Shown here: positions 51,201-59,569 of the stretch, piece by piece
Layout of the letters: every line of letters begins with the position of its first letter
How positions within the stretch are numbered: the first letter of the stretch is position 1
Source: Planctomycetota bacterium
Lineage (GTDB): Bacteria; Planctomycetota; Planctomycetia; Planctomycetales; Planctomycetaceae
Assembly (NCBI GenBank): GCA_023417655.1
Contig: JAEZFD010000069.1
Coordinates: 1-64,000, forward strand
DNA length: 64,000 nucleotides
Direction of reading: 5' to 3'
Made by a program: the position numbers and the translations under genes
The notes under the pieces: generated by a model
What the model was told of the DNA's origin: nothing
Seen by the model: only the letters and a program-made list of their open reading frames with translations
The model's database searches: none

Positions 51201-53775
51201 TGACCCGCAGCTTGCCGAAGTCGCAGGACAACTGCTCTCCGGGGGTTCGATGCGTGGTGAAGCTGTCCGGGCTCTCTCACGAGTGGACAGTGCAGCTCTG
51301 GCGCGAGCGGTCATTGAGGCCTACAAAAGTCTCCCTCCTCTGGAGCAGGCTGATGCGAGGAATGCGCTTTCCAGCCGCGTCTCCTCCGCCCGGGAGTTTA
51401 TGACCGCGATCGGAATGAACCGCATTCCACCGTCCGATCTCTCAGCCGAGCAGGTTCGTCAGCTCCGCAATCTCAACTCGCGAGAGATCGATGCATCACT
51501 GGAAAAACACTGGGGACAGGTTCGCGATTTACATGAAAGTGTCCCGGAGCAGCTGAGCCGATACAAGGCCTTGATTGAGGATCCAAATGGACCGGCTCCG
51601 AACAGAGAACTGGGAAGAAATGTCTTTTCCAGAACCTGCCAGCAATGCCATACGCTCTTCGGGACGGGTGGAAAAGTGGGGCCGGACATCACCGGGGCGA
51701 ACCGCACCAACCTGGATTACCTGCTGACGAACATCATCGATCCGAGTGCGGTCATGGCACAGGAGTACCGCCCTTGGACTCTTGTGATGGATGATGGCCG
51801 TGTCATTACCGGCATGCTGAAGGAAGAAGATGACAACAAGGTCGTCGTGCAGACGACAACAGAACTGTTGACGCTGGCGAAAGACGAGATCGAAGCCCGT
51901 AAATCGGGGGATCGTTCGATGATGCCCGATGGACTGTTGAATAAGCTGTCACCGCTCGAGATTCGCTCTCTGATCGACTATCTCTCAGGTCCGGGTCAGG
52001 TCCCAATTCTCGCGACCCCCAATCTGCTCTCCCAGTTCTTCGACGGTCACAGCCTGCAAGGCTGGCACTCACTACCTGCCGGAATTGAAGCAGACTGGAC
52101 TGTCGACAACGGCGAACTCATTGGCCGTTCTGACGGCAAACACCTGATCTCGCTCGTGAATGAACTCTCATTCGGAAACTTCAATCTCACCGGAGAGTTT
52201 CAGGTCGTCGGAGGACGTGGGGAAGTCGCTGCGATCTTCCGTGGACAGATGATTGAGAACGGTCAGTTAAGAGGATATCAGCTGCTTGCCGACGAACAGG
52301 CACAGGTTGAGCTGATCGAAGCCAACGGCCGGGGTCTTCTGGCAACCGGAAGTCGTCTGAGTGATGTCGGGACCGGGAAGTGGCATTCCTTCAGGATCAC
52401 CGCGATTGGCAGCCGCGTTCAATCATCCGTCGATGGAAAGGTTGTCAGTGATTTCATTGATATTCCCGGTTCCCGTCAGGGGATCATTGCCTGGCAGCTG
52501 CTCCCCGGTGCGCCAGTGGAACTTCGACTCAAAAACCTTAAGGTCGAACTTCGAGAACCGTTGCCGACATATGCTCTGACAGGAAGCAATCCTCTCGGCT
52601 GGCCTGAATCAATCCCTGCATCTCAGAATGTAAAAATCAGCTGGAAGAAATATCAGTTGGATCCTGCATTTCGCTCGGAAGGCTGTGCCGTCGCTGACAT
52701 CGACAACGATGGGAATCTGGATGTCGTGGCAGGCCCTCAATGGTATCGCCAGGAGGCGGACGGCAAGTGGACGACTCATTCCATCCTTGCGGATCCGCCT
52801 GAGTTCGCCCCCTCACGATACAGCGAATCGTTCCTGAATTTCGCGCAGGATCTCGATGAAGACGGTTGGGTCGACGCCATCGTGGTTGGCATCCCCGGCG
52901 GGGCGACGACCTGGTTCCGTAACCCAGGCGGAATGACGGGCGAGGATGTCCCGACGGAGTGGCAGAAGCAGACTGTGATTTCTGTCACGACGAACGAGGG
53001 GCCGCTCTACACCGGGCTCTTGGGGAACGGGCGACGCGTCCTCGTCTCAGGTGTTGAAAATAATGTGATGGCCTACTCCCAGCCGCAGTCGTTTCCGCTG
53101 GCCCCGTGGAAGATCAATTCCATTTCCACGAGCGGAGCCCCTGGAACGGACCGGTACTCACATGGTCTCGGGGCGGGTGACATCAACGGCGACGGCCGCG
53201 CCGACGTCATTACTACGGCGGGATGGTGGGAGCAGCCTGCCGCCCAGTCCCGCAATGCGTGGCGATTCCACCCTGCAACGCTGGGACAGCCTTGCGCAAA
53301 CATGTACGCCTACGACTTCAATGGGGATGGCCGGAACGATGTCCTCTCTTCCTCGGCCCATTCCTTTGGAATCTGGTGGCATGCGCAAGGACCCGAGTCT
53401 GAACCGGAACAGACGCGATGGAAGAGCTATCTGATCGATGACTCGATTTCACAGACACATGCTCTCGTTCTCGCGGATATCAACGGCGACGGGCTGCCTG
53501 ATTTTGTCACCGGCCGACGGCATTGGGCTCACAATGGAAATGATCCCGGTGAAGATCAACCCGCCGTGCTCTGCTGGTTTGAATTCCAGCGAACTCCAGA
53601 GGGTCCACGGTGGAAGAAGCACCTCATTGATGACAACAGCGGAGTGGGAACACAATTTGAAGTGGCAGACGTGAATCGCGACGGGCTGTTAGATATTGTG
53701 ACGTCCAACAAGCTGGGGACCTACGTCTTCATTCAGCAGCGGGCAGCCAATGCGGAACCCGCTCAAAGTGAGTGA
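48283..53775 (+). CDS. Giant PVC-type haem-binding, DUF1080 and FG-GAP protein
   Basis: Protein of 1830 residues. A signal/anchor occupies about residues 30-52 (LVATLCCTVVLLLLIASPIRAQ). Order along the chain: jelly-roll-like domain, residues 75-235 (LDFETGTLKDWTATG ... GGWGHVNFDDFRLY); PVC sugar-dehydrogenase-like propeller, 260-640 (GRVWIAEAYAYP, HETLNSFAWGPDGWLYGCHG, GHAHAGAMIYQGG); HEAT-type helical region, about 680-1000; cytochrome c-type motif CQQCH at residues 1119-1123 with KVGPDITGANRTNLDYLL and the downstream MVFITGMLKEEDD-like segment of the PVC haem domain; DUF1080 domain, about 1250-1430 (FFDGHSLQGWHSLPAG); five FG-GAP/VCBS blocks with D-x-D-x-DG motifs (DIDNDGNLD, DINGDGRAD, DFNGDGRND, DINGDGLPD, DVNRDGLLD). 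It is probably a secreted, membrane-bound electron-transferring sugar oxidase; substrate unknown. Followed by a large terminator hairpin. Confidence 0.88.
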   Translation: MRLSRSMAGFDHRSRDLLPNAVPDTAISHRLVATLCCTVVLLLLIASPIRAQSDNDASRVNLPLNDPGWLPKGEDGQPLNLDFETGTLKDWTATGRAFAGQPVKGNIDPKRPHGAKKRSLHTGNYWIGGFEKVGDQPHGTLTSVPFVVDGPWCSFLIGGGNHRQTRVELLLASDDSVIAVALGNNEEEMEPVVLNLEKYLGQKIFIRLTDAHSGGWGHVNFDDFRLYKERPKFPPPEILAGPAPSNEVYPYQNLSGDEAARLMQVPQGFRVQCAAQEPLVRQPVAMAIDDRGRVWIAEAYAYPQRDPEGTGRDRILIFEDTDLDGILDKRTIFVDGLNLITGMEVGFGGVWVGAAPYLLFIPDRNQNDIPDHHEPGAYIPPAPEGLQFPKDVPPGVEVVLDGWGFQDTHETLNSFAWGPDGWLYGCHGVFTHSKVGPPGTPEADRVPINAGFWRFHPSRRKFELFAQGTSNPWGIDWNRYGDMFATACVIPHLYYVIPGGRYQRQAGPHFNLNTYDDIKTIARHRHYVGNQWNQSDRNSSDDVGGGHAHAGAMIYQGGAWPSEYDGKLFMNNVHGNRVNVDVLIPEGSGYAGDRNPDFLLTGDKWSQMLAIATGPDGQVWITDWYDQEQCHRNEEGLHDRSNGRIYRVSYGDAKPVEVNLKELNNADLIEQSISAPNDWYVRHARRLIQERSLVNPGILDHVSLLDRIQQEEDVKVLRKLWLLESAGQFEKLPELEITRLLSHPSPQVRSWVVRLLADHLTPEGLTTWQLEQFVELATHDPSPVVRLSIASATQRLPFEQRWPILQRLVAHPEDAQDHNIPLMDWYAMEPLADVDPQRALALGLLAGETIPLLRDFMIRRLGSARPEDALALLLSGLKAAKNDDVRLTFLKGMRGAMSGVRNVRAPAGWKEVYQELIESGVASRNFDVYLYALGLGARFGDQDAAKDLRQIVLDEAGPLAERRVAFNFMLNDRDPQLAEVAGQLLSGGSMRGEAVRALSRVDSAALARAVIEAYKSLPPLEQADARNALSSRVSSAREFMTAIGMNRIPPSDLSAEQVRQLRNLNSREIDASLEKHWGQVRDLHESVPEQLSRYKALIEDPNGPAPNRELGRNVFSRTCQQCHTLFGTGGKVGPDITGANRTNLDYLLTNIIDPSAVMAQEYRPWTLVMDDGRVITGMLKEEDDNKVVVQTTTELLTLAKDEIEARKSGDRSMMPDGLLNKLSPLEIRSLIDYLSGPGQVPILATPNLLSQFFDGHSLQGWHSLPAGIEADWTVDNGELIGRSDGKHLISLVNELSFGNFNLTGEFQVVGGRGEVAAIFRGQMIENGQLRGYQLLADEQAQVELIEANGRGLLATGSRLSDVGTGKWHSFRITAIGSRVQSSVDGKVVSDFIDIPGSRQGIIAWQLLPGAPVELRLKNLKVELREPLPTYALTGSNPLGWPESIPASQNVKISWKKYQLDPAFRSEGCAVADIDNDGNLDVVAGPQWYRQEADGKWTTHSILADPPEFAPSRYSESFLNFAQDLDEDGWVDAIVVGIPGGATTWFRNPGGMTGEDVPTEWQKQTVISVTTNEGPLYTGLLGNGRRVLVSGVENNVMAYSQPQSFPLAPWKINSISTSGAPGTDRYSHGLGAGDINGDGRADVITTAGWWEQPAAQSRNAWRFHPATLGQPCANMYAYDFNGDGRNDVLSSSAHSFGIWWHAQGPESEPEQTRWKSYLIDDSISQTHALVLADINGDGLPDFVTGRRHWAHNGNDPGEDQPAVLCWFEFQRTPEGPRWKKHLIDDNSGVGTQFEVADVNRDGLLDIVTSNKLGTYVFIQQRAANAEPAQSE

Positions 53776-53790
53776 ACGTTGAGAACTGAA

Positions 53791-53854
53791 AACCGGGAAC
53801 CACAGGTTCATGTTCGATCATCATGAATCGACCGAACATGGTTCTTCCGGTTTT
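53791..53854 (+). terminator. Large terminator hairpin after PVC protein gene
   Basis: AACCGG (53791-53796) pairs with CCGGTT (53847-53852), GAAC (53797-53800) with GTTC (53841-53844), and CATGTTCG (53809-53816) with CGAACATG (53833-53840). A run of four T (53851-53854) follows. The layered stems and position after the stop support a terminator. Confidence 0.7.
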
Positions 53855-53991
53855 GCGGACGGCCCCCTTCATGACGCGTCTCAGGAGAGATCCTCATTCG
53901 CGGGCTGACAACGGCGCGGTGTTGAAGATTGAGATGTCTCAATTCCTTTGACGTGGTCAATTATGTATCCCTCCAGAGAGAAGGCGAGTCT

Positions 53992-55806
53992 ATGCAGCGT
54001 CTCTGTTCGCGGCTCACTGAGCTGACGTATTTTTCGGCATTCCTGCTGTCGCTTGTCATCAGCAGCCACATGCTGCAGGCGGCGACTCCCGGAGTTTCAC
54101 TTTTTAACGGGAAGAATCTCGACGGCTGGGTACAGCGCGGGGGGAAGGCAGTCTACACAGTCGAAAACGGAGAAATCGTCGGCACCTCGGTTCCGAATAC
54201 AACGAACAGCTTTCTTTGTACCGACCGCGACTATACGAACTTTATTCTCGACGTCGATGTGAAAGTCGATCCCAGCTTGAATTCCGGGATCCAGTTCCGC
54301 TCGAACGTCTATGACCAGCCGAAATCCTACGAGTCAAAAGACAAGAACGGCGCGCAGCACGTCATTACCGTCACGCCGGGACGCGTCCACGGGTATCAGG
54401 CAGAAATCGACCCGTCTTCCCGGGCATGGTCCGGCGGAATCTATGATGAGGGTCGCCGCGGCTGGCTCTACAGCCCGATTGGAGAGGAGAAAGCTCAGGC
54501 ACGCGCCGCATTCAAGAACAACGAGTGGAATCACTACCGGATCGAAGCCAATGGCCCTTCGATCAAAGTCTGGGTGAATAATGTACTGGTCACAGATTTG
54601 AATGATGCCATGACCAGCACCGGTTTCATCGCCCTGCAGGTGCATGGAATCGGTCAATCCACCGAGAAGGCCGGCCGACAGATCCGCTGGAAGAACATTA
54701 CTCTTCAGGAACTGCCAGGCTCAGCGCAGTCGGCGACGTCCGCTCAGGCTCCGGCCGCTCCCGCAGCAGAAGGAGCCAAGGCCGAGCAGTGGCTCCATTA
54801 CCCCGGCAAGAACGGACCAGGCGCCGGTAAGAAGGTCGTTCTGATCTCAGGCGACGAAGAATACCGCTCTGAAGAAGCCCTGCCGCAGCTCGCCAAGATC
54901 CTCTCCCAGCACCATGGCTTTGACTGCACCGTTCTGTTCTCGATCGATCCAGAGACGGGTTTTGTGAATCCGGCTGCAACAAACAACATTCCCGGGACGC
55001 AGGTTCTGAATGATGCGGACCTGATGGTGATTTTCACGCGATTCCGCGATCTGCCCGACGAGCAGATGAAGCCGATTGATAACTACCTGAAATCCGGCCG
55101 ACCTGTTCTCGGAATCCGCACTGCGACACATGCCTTTAATCCTCCTGCGAACAGCGCCTGGTCGCACTATGCAAATGGATATCAGGCCAAAGACGGAGAG
55201 TCCGCTGACGGGAAAGATCAATGGCTCGACGGATTCGGACGAGTCGTTCTGGGTGAACGCTGGCACACGCACCATGGCTCGCACAAGCATCAGAGCACAC
55301 GTGGTTTCATCAACCCAGGGGCTGAAGATCACCCGATTCTTCGCGGAATTCGTGATGGAGAAATTTGGGGTTCGTCAGATGTCTATGGAGTTCGCCTCCC
55401 CCTCCCCGGCGATTCTTATCCGCTGATTCTGGGACAGGTCGTCAATCGCACCGGCGAATATGACAAGGATGATCTCTTCTATGGATTGCGGCCGACGGAT
55501 GATGAAGCCGATCCGAAGCTGAACGATCCGATGATGCCCATTGTTTGGACCAAGACATATCAGGTCCCTGGGGGCAAGAATGGCAAGTCGATGACATCGA
55601 CCATCGGTGCCGCTGTGGATCTTCTGAACGAAGCAGTCCGTAAGGAACTGGTCAACGGAGCGTTCTATCTGGTCGGCTTGTCCGAATTCATTCCAGAGAA
55701 AGGGTGCGAAGTCGGCCTTGTTGGCGATTACAAGCCATCCAAGTATGAGTTCCGTGACAAGAAGACTTGGAACGCAGCGAAAAAGACGGTCGCCGATTTT
55801 AAATAG
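53992..55806 (+). CDS. DUF1080 plus ThuA-like fusion protein, secreted
   Basis: From ATG 53992 the protein has 604 residues (the frame reaches 53929 without better start evidence). A signal peptide (MQRLCSRLTELTYFSAFLLSLVISSHMLQAA) precedes a DUF1080 domain, about residues 30-235 (LFNGKNLDGWVQRGGKAVY ... IRWKNITLQELPG), which may bind or cleave 3-keto-disaccharides. An Ala/Pro-rich linker leads to a ThuA-like domain, about 270-600 (KKVVLISGDEEYRSEEALP; LMVIFTRFRDLPDEQMKPI; GRPVLGIRTATHAFNPPA; GERWHTHHGSHKHQSTR; ILRGIRDGEIWG). ThuA is linked to trehalose use and has a class I glutamine-amidotransferase-like fold. Its neighbour is the giant cytochrome protein also carrying DUF1080, suggesting joint sugar oxidation. 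Confidence 0.88.
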   Translation: MQRLCSRLTELTYFSAFLLSLVISSHMLQAATPGVSLFNGKNLDGWVQRGGKAVYTVENGEIVGTSVPNTTNSFLCTDRDYTNFILDVDVKVDPSLNSGIQFRSNVYDQPKSYESKDKNGAQHVITVTPGRVHGYQAEIDPSSRAWSGGIYDEGRRGWLYSPIGEEKAQARAAFKNNEWNHYRIEANGPSIKVWVNNVLVTDLNDAMTSTGFIALQVHGIGQSTEKAGRQIRWKNITLQELPGSAQSATSAQAPAAPAAEGAKAEQWLHYPGKNGPGAGKKVVLISGDEEYRSEEALPQLAKILSQHHGFDCTVLFSIDPETGFVNPAATNNIPGTQVLNDADLMVIFTRFRDLPDEQMKPIDNYLKSGRPVLGIRTATHAFNPPANSAWSHYANGYQAKDGESADGKDQWLDGFGRVVLGERWHTHHGSHKHQSTRGFINPGAEDHPILRGIRDGEIWGSSDVYGVRLPLPGDSYPLILGQVVNRTGEYDKDDLFYGLRPTDDEADPKLNDPMMPIVWTKTYQVPGGKNGKSMTSTIGAAVDLLNEAVRKELVNGAFYLVGLSEFIPEKGCEVGLVGDYKPSKYEFRDKKTWNAAKKTVADFK

Positions 55807-55870
55807 TCAGTGAACTCACCGGACGACCGCGCTGACGCTTCCCGTCAACTCAGTCCGTTGTGAATGAAAG

Positions 55871-55904
55871 AGTCCCGCCGCCTCGGACCTGAGACGGCGG
55901 GACT
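55871..55904. terminator. Bidirectional terminator between convergent genes
   Basis: AGTCCCGCCG (55871-55880) pairs exactly with CGGCGGGACT (55895-55904) around a 14-base loop; TCTTATT follows on the plus strand. It lies between the fusion protein and the YdjM-like gene. Confidence 0.85.
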
Positions 55905-55949
55905 TCTTATTGATGGCGCCGTCAGCTACCTGCAATGGCGATTGAATCC

Positions 55950-56729
55950 CTATCGGAACAGGGGAGCGTCGGTCTGCTTCTCTGCAGGGACAGCGGCCTC
56001 CTGAACAATCGGCGGGGCCACGACCTCTTTATGCAGCGGCAGGACTTCTTCCGCGATGCGCGTCTCATTCTCATCAATCGGGGGACCAATGATTCCCGAC
56101 TGTTGGCCGACCGCGAATGTCATCGCGAACAGCAGACAATAGGTGAAAATCGTCGGACCAATCTGAGGACTGGCCCACTTGATCGCCGTTCCGAATGATT
56201 TCTTCAGTTTCGGCAACGGTCCCGTCCAGCCGACGGAATAGATCTCATCCAGCAGCAGATGGGAAAAGAAACCGATGGCCATCCCGACCCCCATCAGCAG
56301 TTTCACCTGCGGGTGCGGATTAGGATAAAGGACATAGACGAGTTCCGCGGCGATGAAGATTGCAGGGATACTGTGGAACATCCCCCTGTGGACGCTGAGC
56401 GCGTTCACGAGGCTCGCCAAGCCATAGCGGATGACGAAGTACATGCCGATCATCACGAGGATCATGACCTCGGTATTTGCCGGGAGTCCTGAGATCTTGA
56501 GAATGTGACCGACAACCACCAGCGGCACGACCGCCGCTGTGAGCGCAAAGATTTCCTGCCCCGGCTTGGCCGTGGGGCTATCGAGATCGGGCAGCATTCC
56601 ACCGAGACCGGCTAACAGACCCCCGACGGCGGCCTCTGCCGGAGAATAATCCAGCAGCCCCCCCGCGACGATTCCATAACCGAGCCCCAGCATTCCACTG
56701 ACGCTGATATGTTCGCGAAACGCAGCCAT
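55950..56729 (-). CDS. YdjM-like membrane metal-dependent hydrolase (DUF457)
   Basis: Met 56729, preceded by GGAGG at plus 56734-56738, decides the start; the frame continues to 56807 without a ribosome site. The 259-residue protein has at least five hydrophobic segments. Conserved YdjM/DUF457 features are visible: early FREHISVSGMLGLGYG, the GMLPDLDS motif, the invariant HRGMFHSIPAIFIAAE, and FFSHLLLDEIYSVGW, where Asp and His would bind a metal. The C-terminal 40 residues are a soluble, Pro/Ala/Glu-rich tail. Family members are uncharacterised membrane hydrolases, some under LexA control. Not near a LexA-like site here. Confidence 0.9.
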   Translation of the reverse strand: MAAFREHISVSGMLGLGYGIVAGGLLDYSPAEAAVGGLLAGLGGMLPDLDSPTAKPGQEIFALTAAVVPLVVVGHILKISGLPANTEVMILVMIGMYFVIRYGLASLVNALSVHRGMFHSIPAIFIAAELVYVLYPNPHPQVKLLMGVGMAIGFFSHLLLDEIYSVGWTGPLPKLKKSFGTAIKWASPQIGPTIFTYCLLFAMTFAVGQQSGIIGPPIDENETRIAEEVLPLHKEVVAPPIVQEAAVPAEKQTDAPLFR

Positions 56730-57109
56730 GCGTCCTCCATGACGCATCAAATGGGAACCGCTTCCGTCCACTGGTTGCGACATCGCATGCCAGCCGTGTG
56801 CGATCAAATTGAAAGATCACATTGAGACGGAAGTCTGAAGACAACGCCTTCAGACTGATTCCAACCCCCGATCACCCTGCGGACCATCTCACCCAGACGA
56901 CCTGTCTTCCCTTGTTTCCAATGACCTGAAAAGCTGGGAAAGAAATCGTCATCGTGGTAAGCGTTTTTGTGAATTCCAGACAGTCTGCAGAGAAATCCTG
57001 AATCATCCAATCGTCATAATCCGCCCTGCGCGGGGAGGGTTTCTATCAAATCAGGGAGTATCCCGGCAAGAATTCTTCAGTGGGCAGTGAGTCAGCACGG
57101 CGATCTGAT
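56730..57109. other. Intergenic region, no gene seen
   Basis: This 380-base spacer between two minus-strand genes has no coding frame. The left end holds the ribosome site of the YdjM-like gene. No terminator for the downstream minus-strand gene was seen. Confidence 0.5.
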
Positions 57110-58231
57110 TCAGCGAGGAGATCCGAGACAGACCCGGAAACCGTCACGGGAGTCGGAGTAATCCAGCGACCGAATCCCCAGTCGAACCGCACAACGGGCG
57201 TTCCCTGGGACGTCGTAGTAGTTGCCCCCTTTACAGACCGGGCGAGAGACTTTCTTGGTCGCAGCGTCCTCATAATAGACCTCTTCATGACCGCCTGCGG
57301 GATCAAAATGGTCGAGGGCGAATTCCCAAACCCCTCCGCACATGTCCGCGAGACCAAATCCATTGCGTCCCCGCTCGCCATAAACGTCGACGGGAGAAAC
57401 CATTGCATATCCATCCTTCCAGGGAAGCTTCGCCCCCGGCCACGCGAAGTCTTTATTTGGAAGAAGATCGAGAGCCGAGATGTTCAGCCTGCCCTTTGCG
57501 TCCTCCAGATTGCTGCCCCACCAGAAGGCATGGCTTTCCTGGCTTCCTCCACGACAGGCATACTCCCATTCCGCTTCCGTGGGCAAACGATAGATGAGCC
57601 CTTCAGGCAATGTCCCGTTGGCTTTTTCTTTCTTCGTGAGCCATTCACAGAAAGCGGTCATGTCATTGTGGCTGACACAGACAACCGGAAAGTCCGGCCG
57701 TTCGGGAACTCCATGATTGGGATCCCGCCAGCTCTTCCCGGCCATTTCAACCCAGGGATGCGGAGGCTTCCCGGAATTGGTCATGTTGGGTTTCCAGTTC
57801 TGATCGAAGCACATCGCCGTCGCCCCCGGCTTCTCTGCATCGGTGACATAACCGGTTTCCTCGACGAATCGGCGGAACTGACCGACGGTCACTTCCGTAC
57901 GGCCCATCCAGAATCCTTCCTTCACGCGCATCGGACGGGCTTCGCCTTCGTATCCTTCGCGAACTCCTCCGCCTGAAGAAAACGCAGCACCGCCATCCTG
58001 TCCAACGGCCCAAATCTTTTCTTCCGCAGTGCTCCCCATTTTGAACTCGCCCGGCGGGATGTAGACGATTTCCAGCGTCGTTCCGCTTCCGAGTGAAAGC
58101 ATCTTGGCGTCGCCCTTTGCAGGTTCTGCGGCGCCAACGAGATGTGAATCACCTGCTGACCAGAAACCGCACGCCGCGAACAGAATGGGACTCAGCAGAC
58201 GACAGGCTTTCCGAAACGCTGATGGAATCAT
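57110..58231 (-). CDS. Formylglycine-generating-enzyme-fold protein, secreted
   Basis: From Met 58231 the protein has 373 residues, with a signal peptide (FRKACRLLSPILFAACGFWSAG). The FGE-sulfatase (SUMF1-type) fold is clear: IPPGEFKMGSTAEEK, EARPMRVKEGFWMGRTEVTVGQFRRFVEETGYV, RPDFPVVCVSHNDMTAFCEWL, YRLPTEAEWEYACRGGSQ, GFGLADMCGGVWEFALDHFD and the terminal RDGFRVCL. In true enzymes a Cys pair in the RxxxGGSxxx...C segment binds copper; here RPVCKGGNYYDVPGNARCAVRLG lacks the canonical second active Cys, so catalytic conversion of sulfatase Cys is doubtful. More likely a ligand-binding or alternative activity. No sulfatase gene in the window. Confidence 0.88.
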   Translation of the reverse strand: MIPSAFRKACRLLSPILFAACGFWSAGDSHLVGAAEPAKGDAKMLSLGSGTTLEIVYIPPGEFKMGSTAEEKIWAVGQDGGAAFSSGGGVREGYEGEARPMRVKEGFWMGRTEVTVGQFRRFVEETGYVTDAEKPGATAMCFDQNWKPNMTNSGKPPHPWVEMAGKSWRDPNHGVPERPDFPVVCVSHNDMTAFCEWLTKKEKANGTLPEGLIYRLPTEAEWEYACRGGSQESHAFWWGSNLEDAKGRLNISALDLLPNKDFAWPGAKLPWKDGYAMVSPVDVYGERGRNGFGLADMCGGVWEFALDHFDPAGGHEEVYYEDAATKKVSRPVCKGGNYYDVPGNARCAVRLGIRSLDYSDSRDGFRVCLGSPR

Positions 58232-58562
58232 GGGGGGCCCTCTCAGGATCAAAGGCGGGAAACCGAACGACAGTATGAGGACGCCGGGAACACCCTCACT
58301 TCTATGAGCAGCCTTCGGATCGTAATGAAATCGCCCCGCCTGCAACACATCCACGAGTGCAAATACTTTGCAATCGAACCTTGCATTCGCTGAACAATTC
58401 CCCTGACGGCGAGTCCACTGTCCGAAAGTCGCAGGCCTTAAAACGACAAGGTCACGCGCCGATCTGATGTCGACGCGTGACCAGTTTCATCATCCAATTT
58501 TATCACCCACAGAGTGGAGAACTCTCCCATCGCCAAAGGCAGGCGAAGAGTGTCCGTGGGGA
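58232..58562. other. Intergenic region with terminator-like hairpin
   Basis: This 331-base spacer between two minus-strand genes contains GGTCACGCG (58451-58459) paired with CGCGTGACC (58475-58483), a 15-base loop; on the minus strand TTGTCGTTTT follows, so the hairpin probably ends the Cys-rich protein gene upstream of it in transcript order. Confidence 0.55.
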
Positions 58563-59258
58563 TCAATAGAAGCCACCGCCTCCGAACCCGCCTCCACCGT
58601 AACCGTTGTTTCCGTAGTTGTTGAATCCGCCGGATCCAATGAACTGGTAATAATTATTCTGGCCGGGCATCGACCAATAGCCGGGTCCATATGCGGTTCC
58701 AACAATGGTCCGCTGCTGGGCATCCGGGTTGCCGAGATCATATAGAATCTGTGCAACGAGATTACGTCGCAGGGCATCGAGTTCGGGATCCGAGTTATTC
58801 GGTTCACGCTCGACAATAACCGGAAACGGTGTGCTCCGCATTCGGGCGGCGATCTCGAGAATGTGATCTTTGCCGTCCGAAGTCAGCTCTGCCGTCTGTC
58901 CGACAAAGTTCATACGGGGCATGATGAAGTCAGCGGCCTCAGCGTTTGTTTCCATCACCTGATCGTGAGCGCGAACAATGCTGCCCAGGGGCAGGGTCTC
59001 AGGAATGGCGTTCGAAGTGCGATGAAGCCAGCCGAACCATCGTCCACAACCGGCGCCGCCTGCCCCACAGCATGATTTGCATTTCCCGCAGGGGCGTTCC
59101 GTCGAACAGGTCTGACATTCCTGAGTTTCGCAGCTCTTGGAATGTCCCCACCGGAAGAATTTGTGGCCAGCCTGCGATGGCAGTGCTTGTGACGCCAGAA
59201 TGACTCCGGAGACTGAGAGAATTCCCAGAAGCTGCTGCGGTGATTTTCTCGAATCCAT
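58563..59258 (-). CDS. Exported Cys-rich / Gly-rich protein
   Basis: Start Met 59258 is preferred because the region before it is not signal-like and GGAAGGGAAG lies just upstream; it gives 231 residues. A signal peptide (SPQQLLGILSVSGVILASQALPSQA) leads to a Cys-dense block (SCETQECQTCSTERPCGKCKSCCGAGGAGCGRWFGW), suggestive of metal binding or disulfide cross-linking. A central soluble part (DHILEIAARMRSTPFPVIVEREPNNSDPELDALRRNLVAQILYDLGNP) resembles an OmpA/BON-like helix-strand element. The C-terminus is Gly/Tyr/Asn repeats (GGFNNYGNNGYGGGGFGGGGFY). Likely surface or cell-wall protein; family unknown. It is adjacent to the secretin, so possibly part of the same apparatus. Confidence 0.7.
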   Translation of the reverse strand: MDSRKSPQQLLGILSVSGVILASQALPSQAGHKFFRWGHSKSCETQECQTCSTERPCGKCKSCCGAGGAGCGRWFGWLHRTSNAIPETLPLGSIVRAHDQVMETNAEAADFIMPRMNFVGQTAELTSDGKDHILEIAARMRSTPFPVIVEREPNNSDPELDALRRNLVAQILYDLGNPDAQQRTIVGTAYGPGYWSMPGQNNYYQFIGSGGFNNYGNNGYGGGGFGGGGFY

Positions 59259-59569
59259 GAGAATCTTCCCTTCCGGGGATGCTGTGTTCGAGGCCACGCT
59301 GGCCTGATTTCTCTGTGTCGTCATGGGCGGACAAACAGAGCTCACTGCGACAAATCGTCGCGCTGTTGTCTGTCGCTGAAGTCCGTTGCCTTCCGGTCAT
59401 CCCTGCGGCAGGGCATTCCCGGAAAGTCTGGGTTGGATCAGATTTCTCTCACGTTCCCCGGCAAGCGCAGCAGGTGCTGCATCTCGACTTTCCGATTCCG
59501 ATCTGCGATGGCCCCGGCGTTTCCGGTGCAGGAAACATCCCGAGCTGCCGCGAGGGCGAGTTCGCTGGT

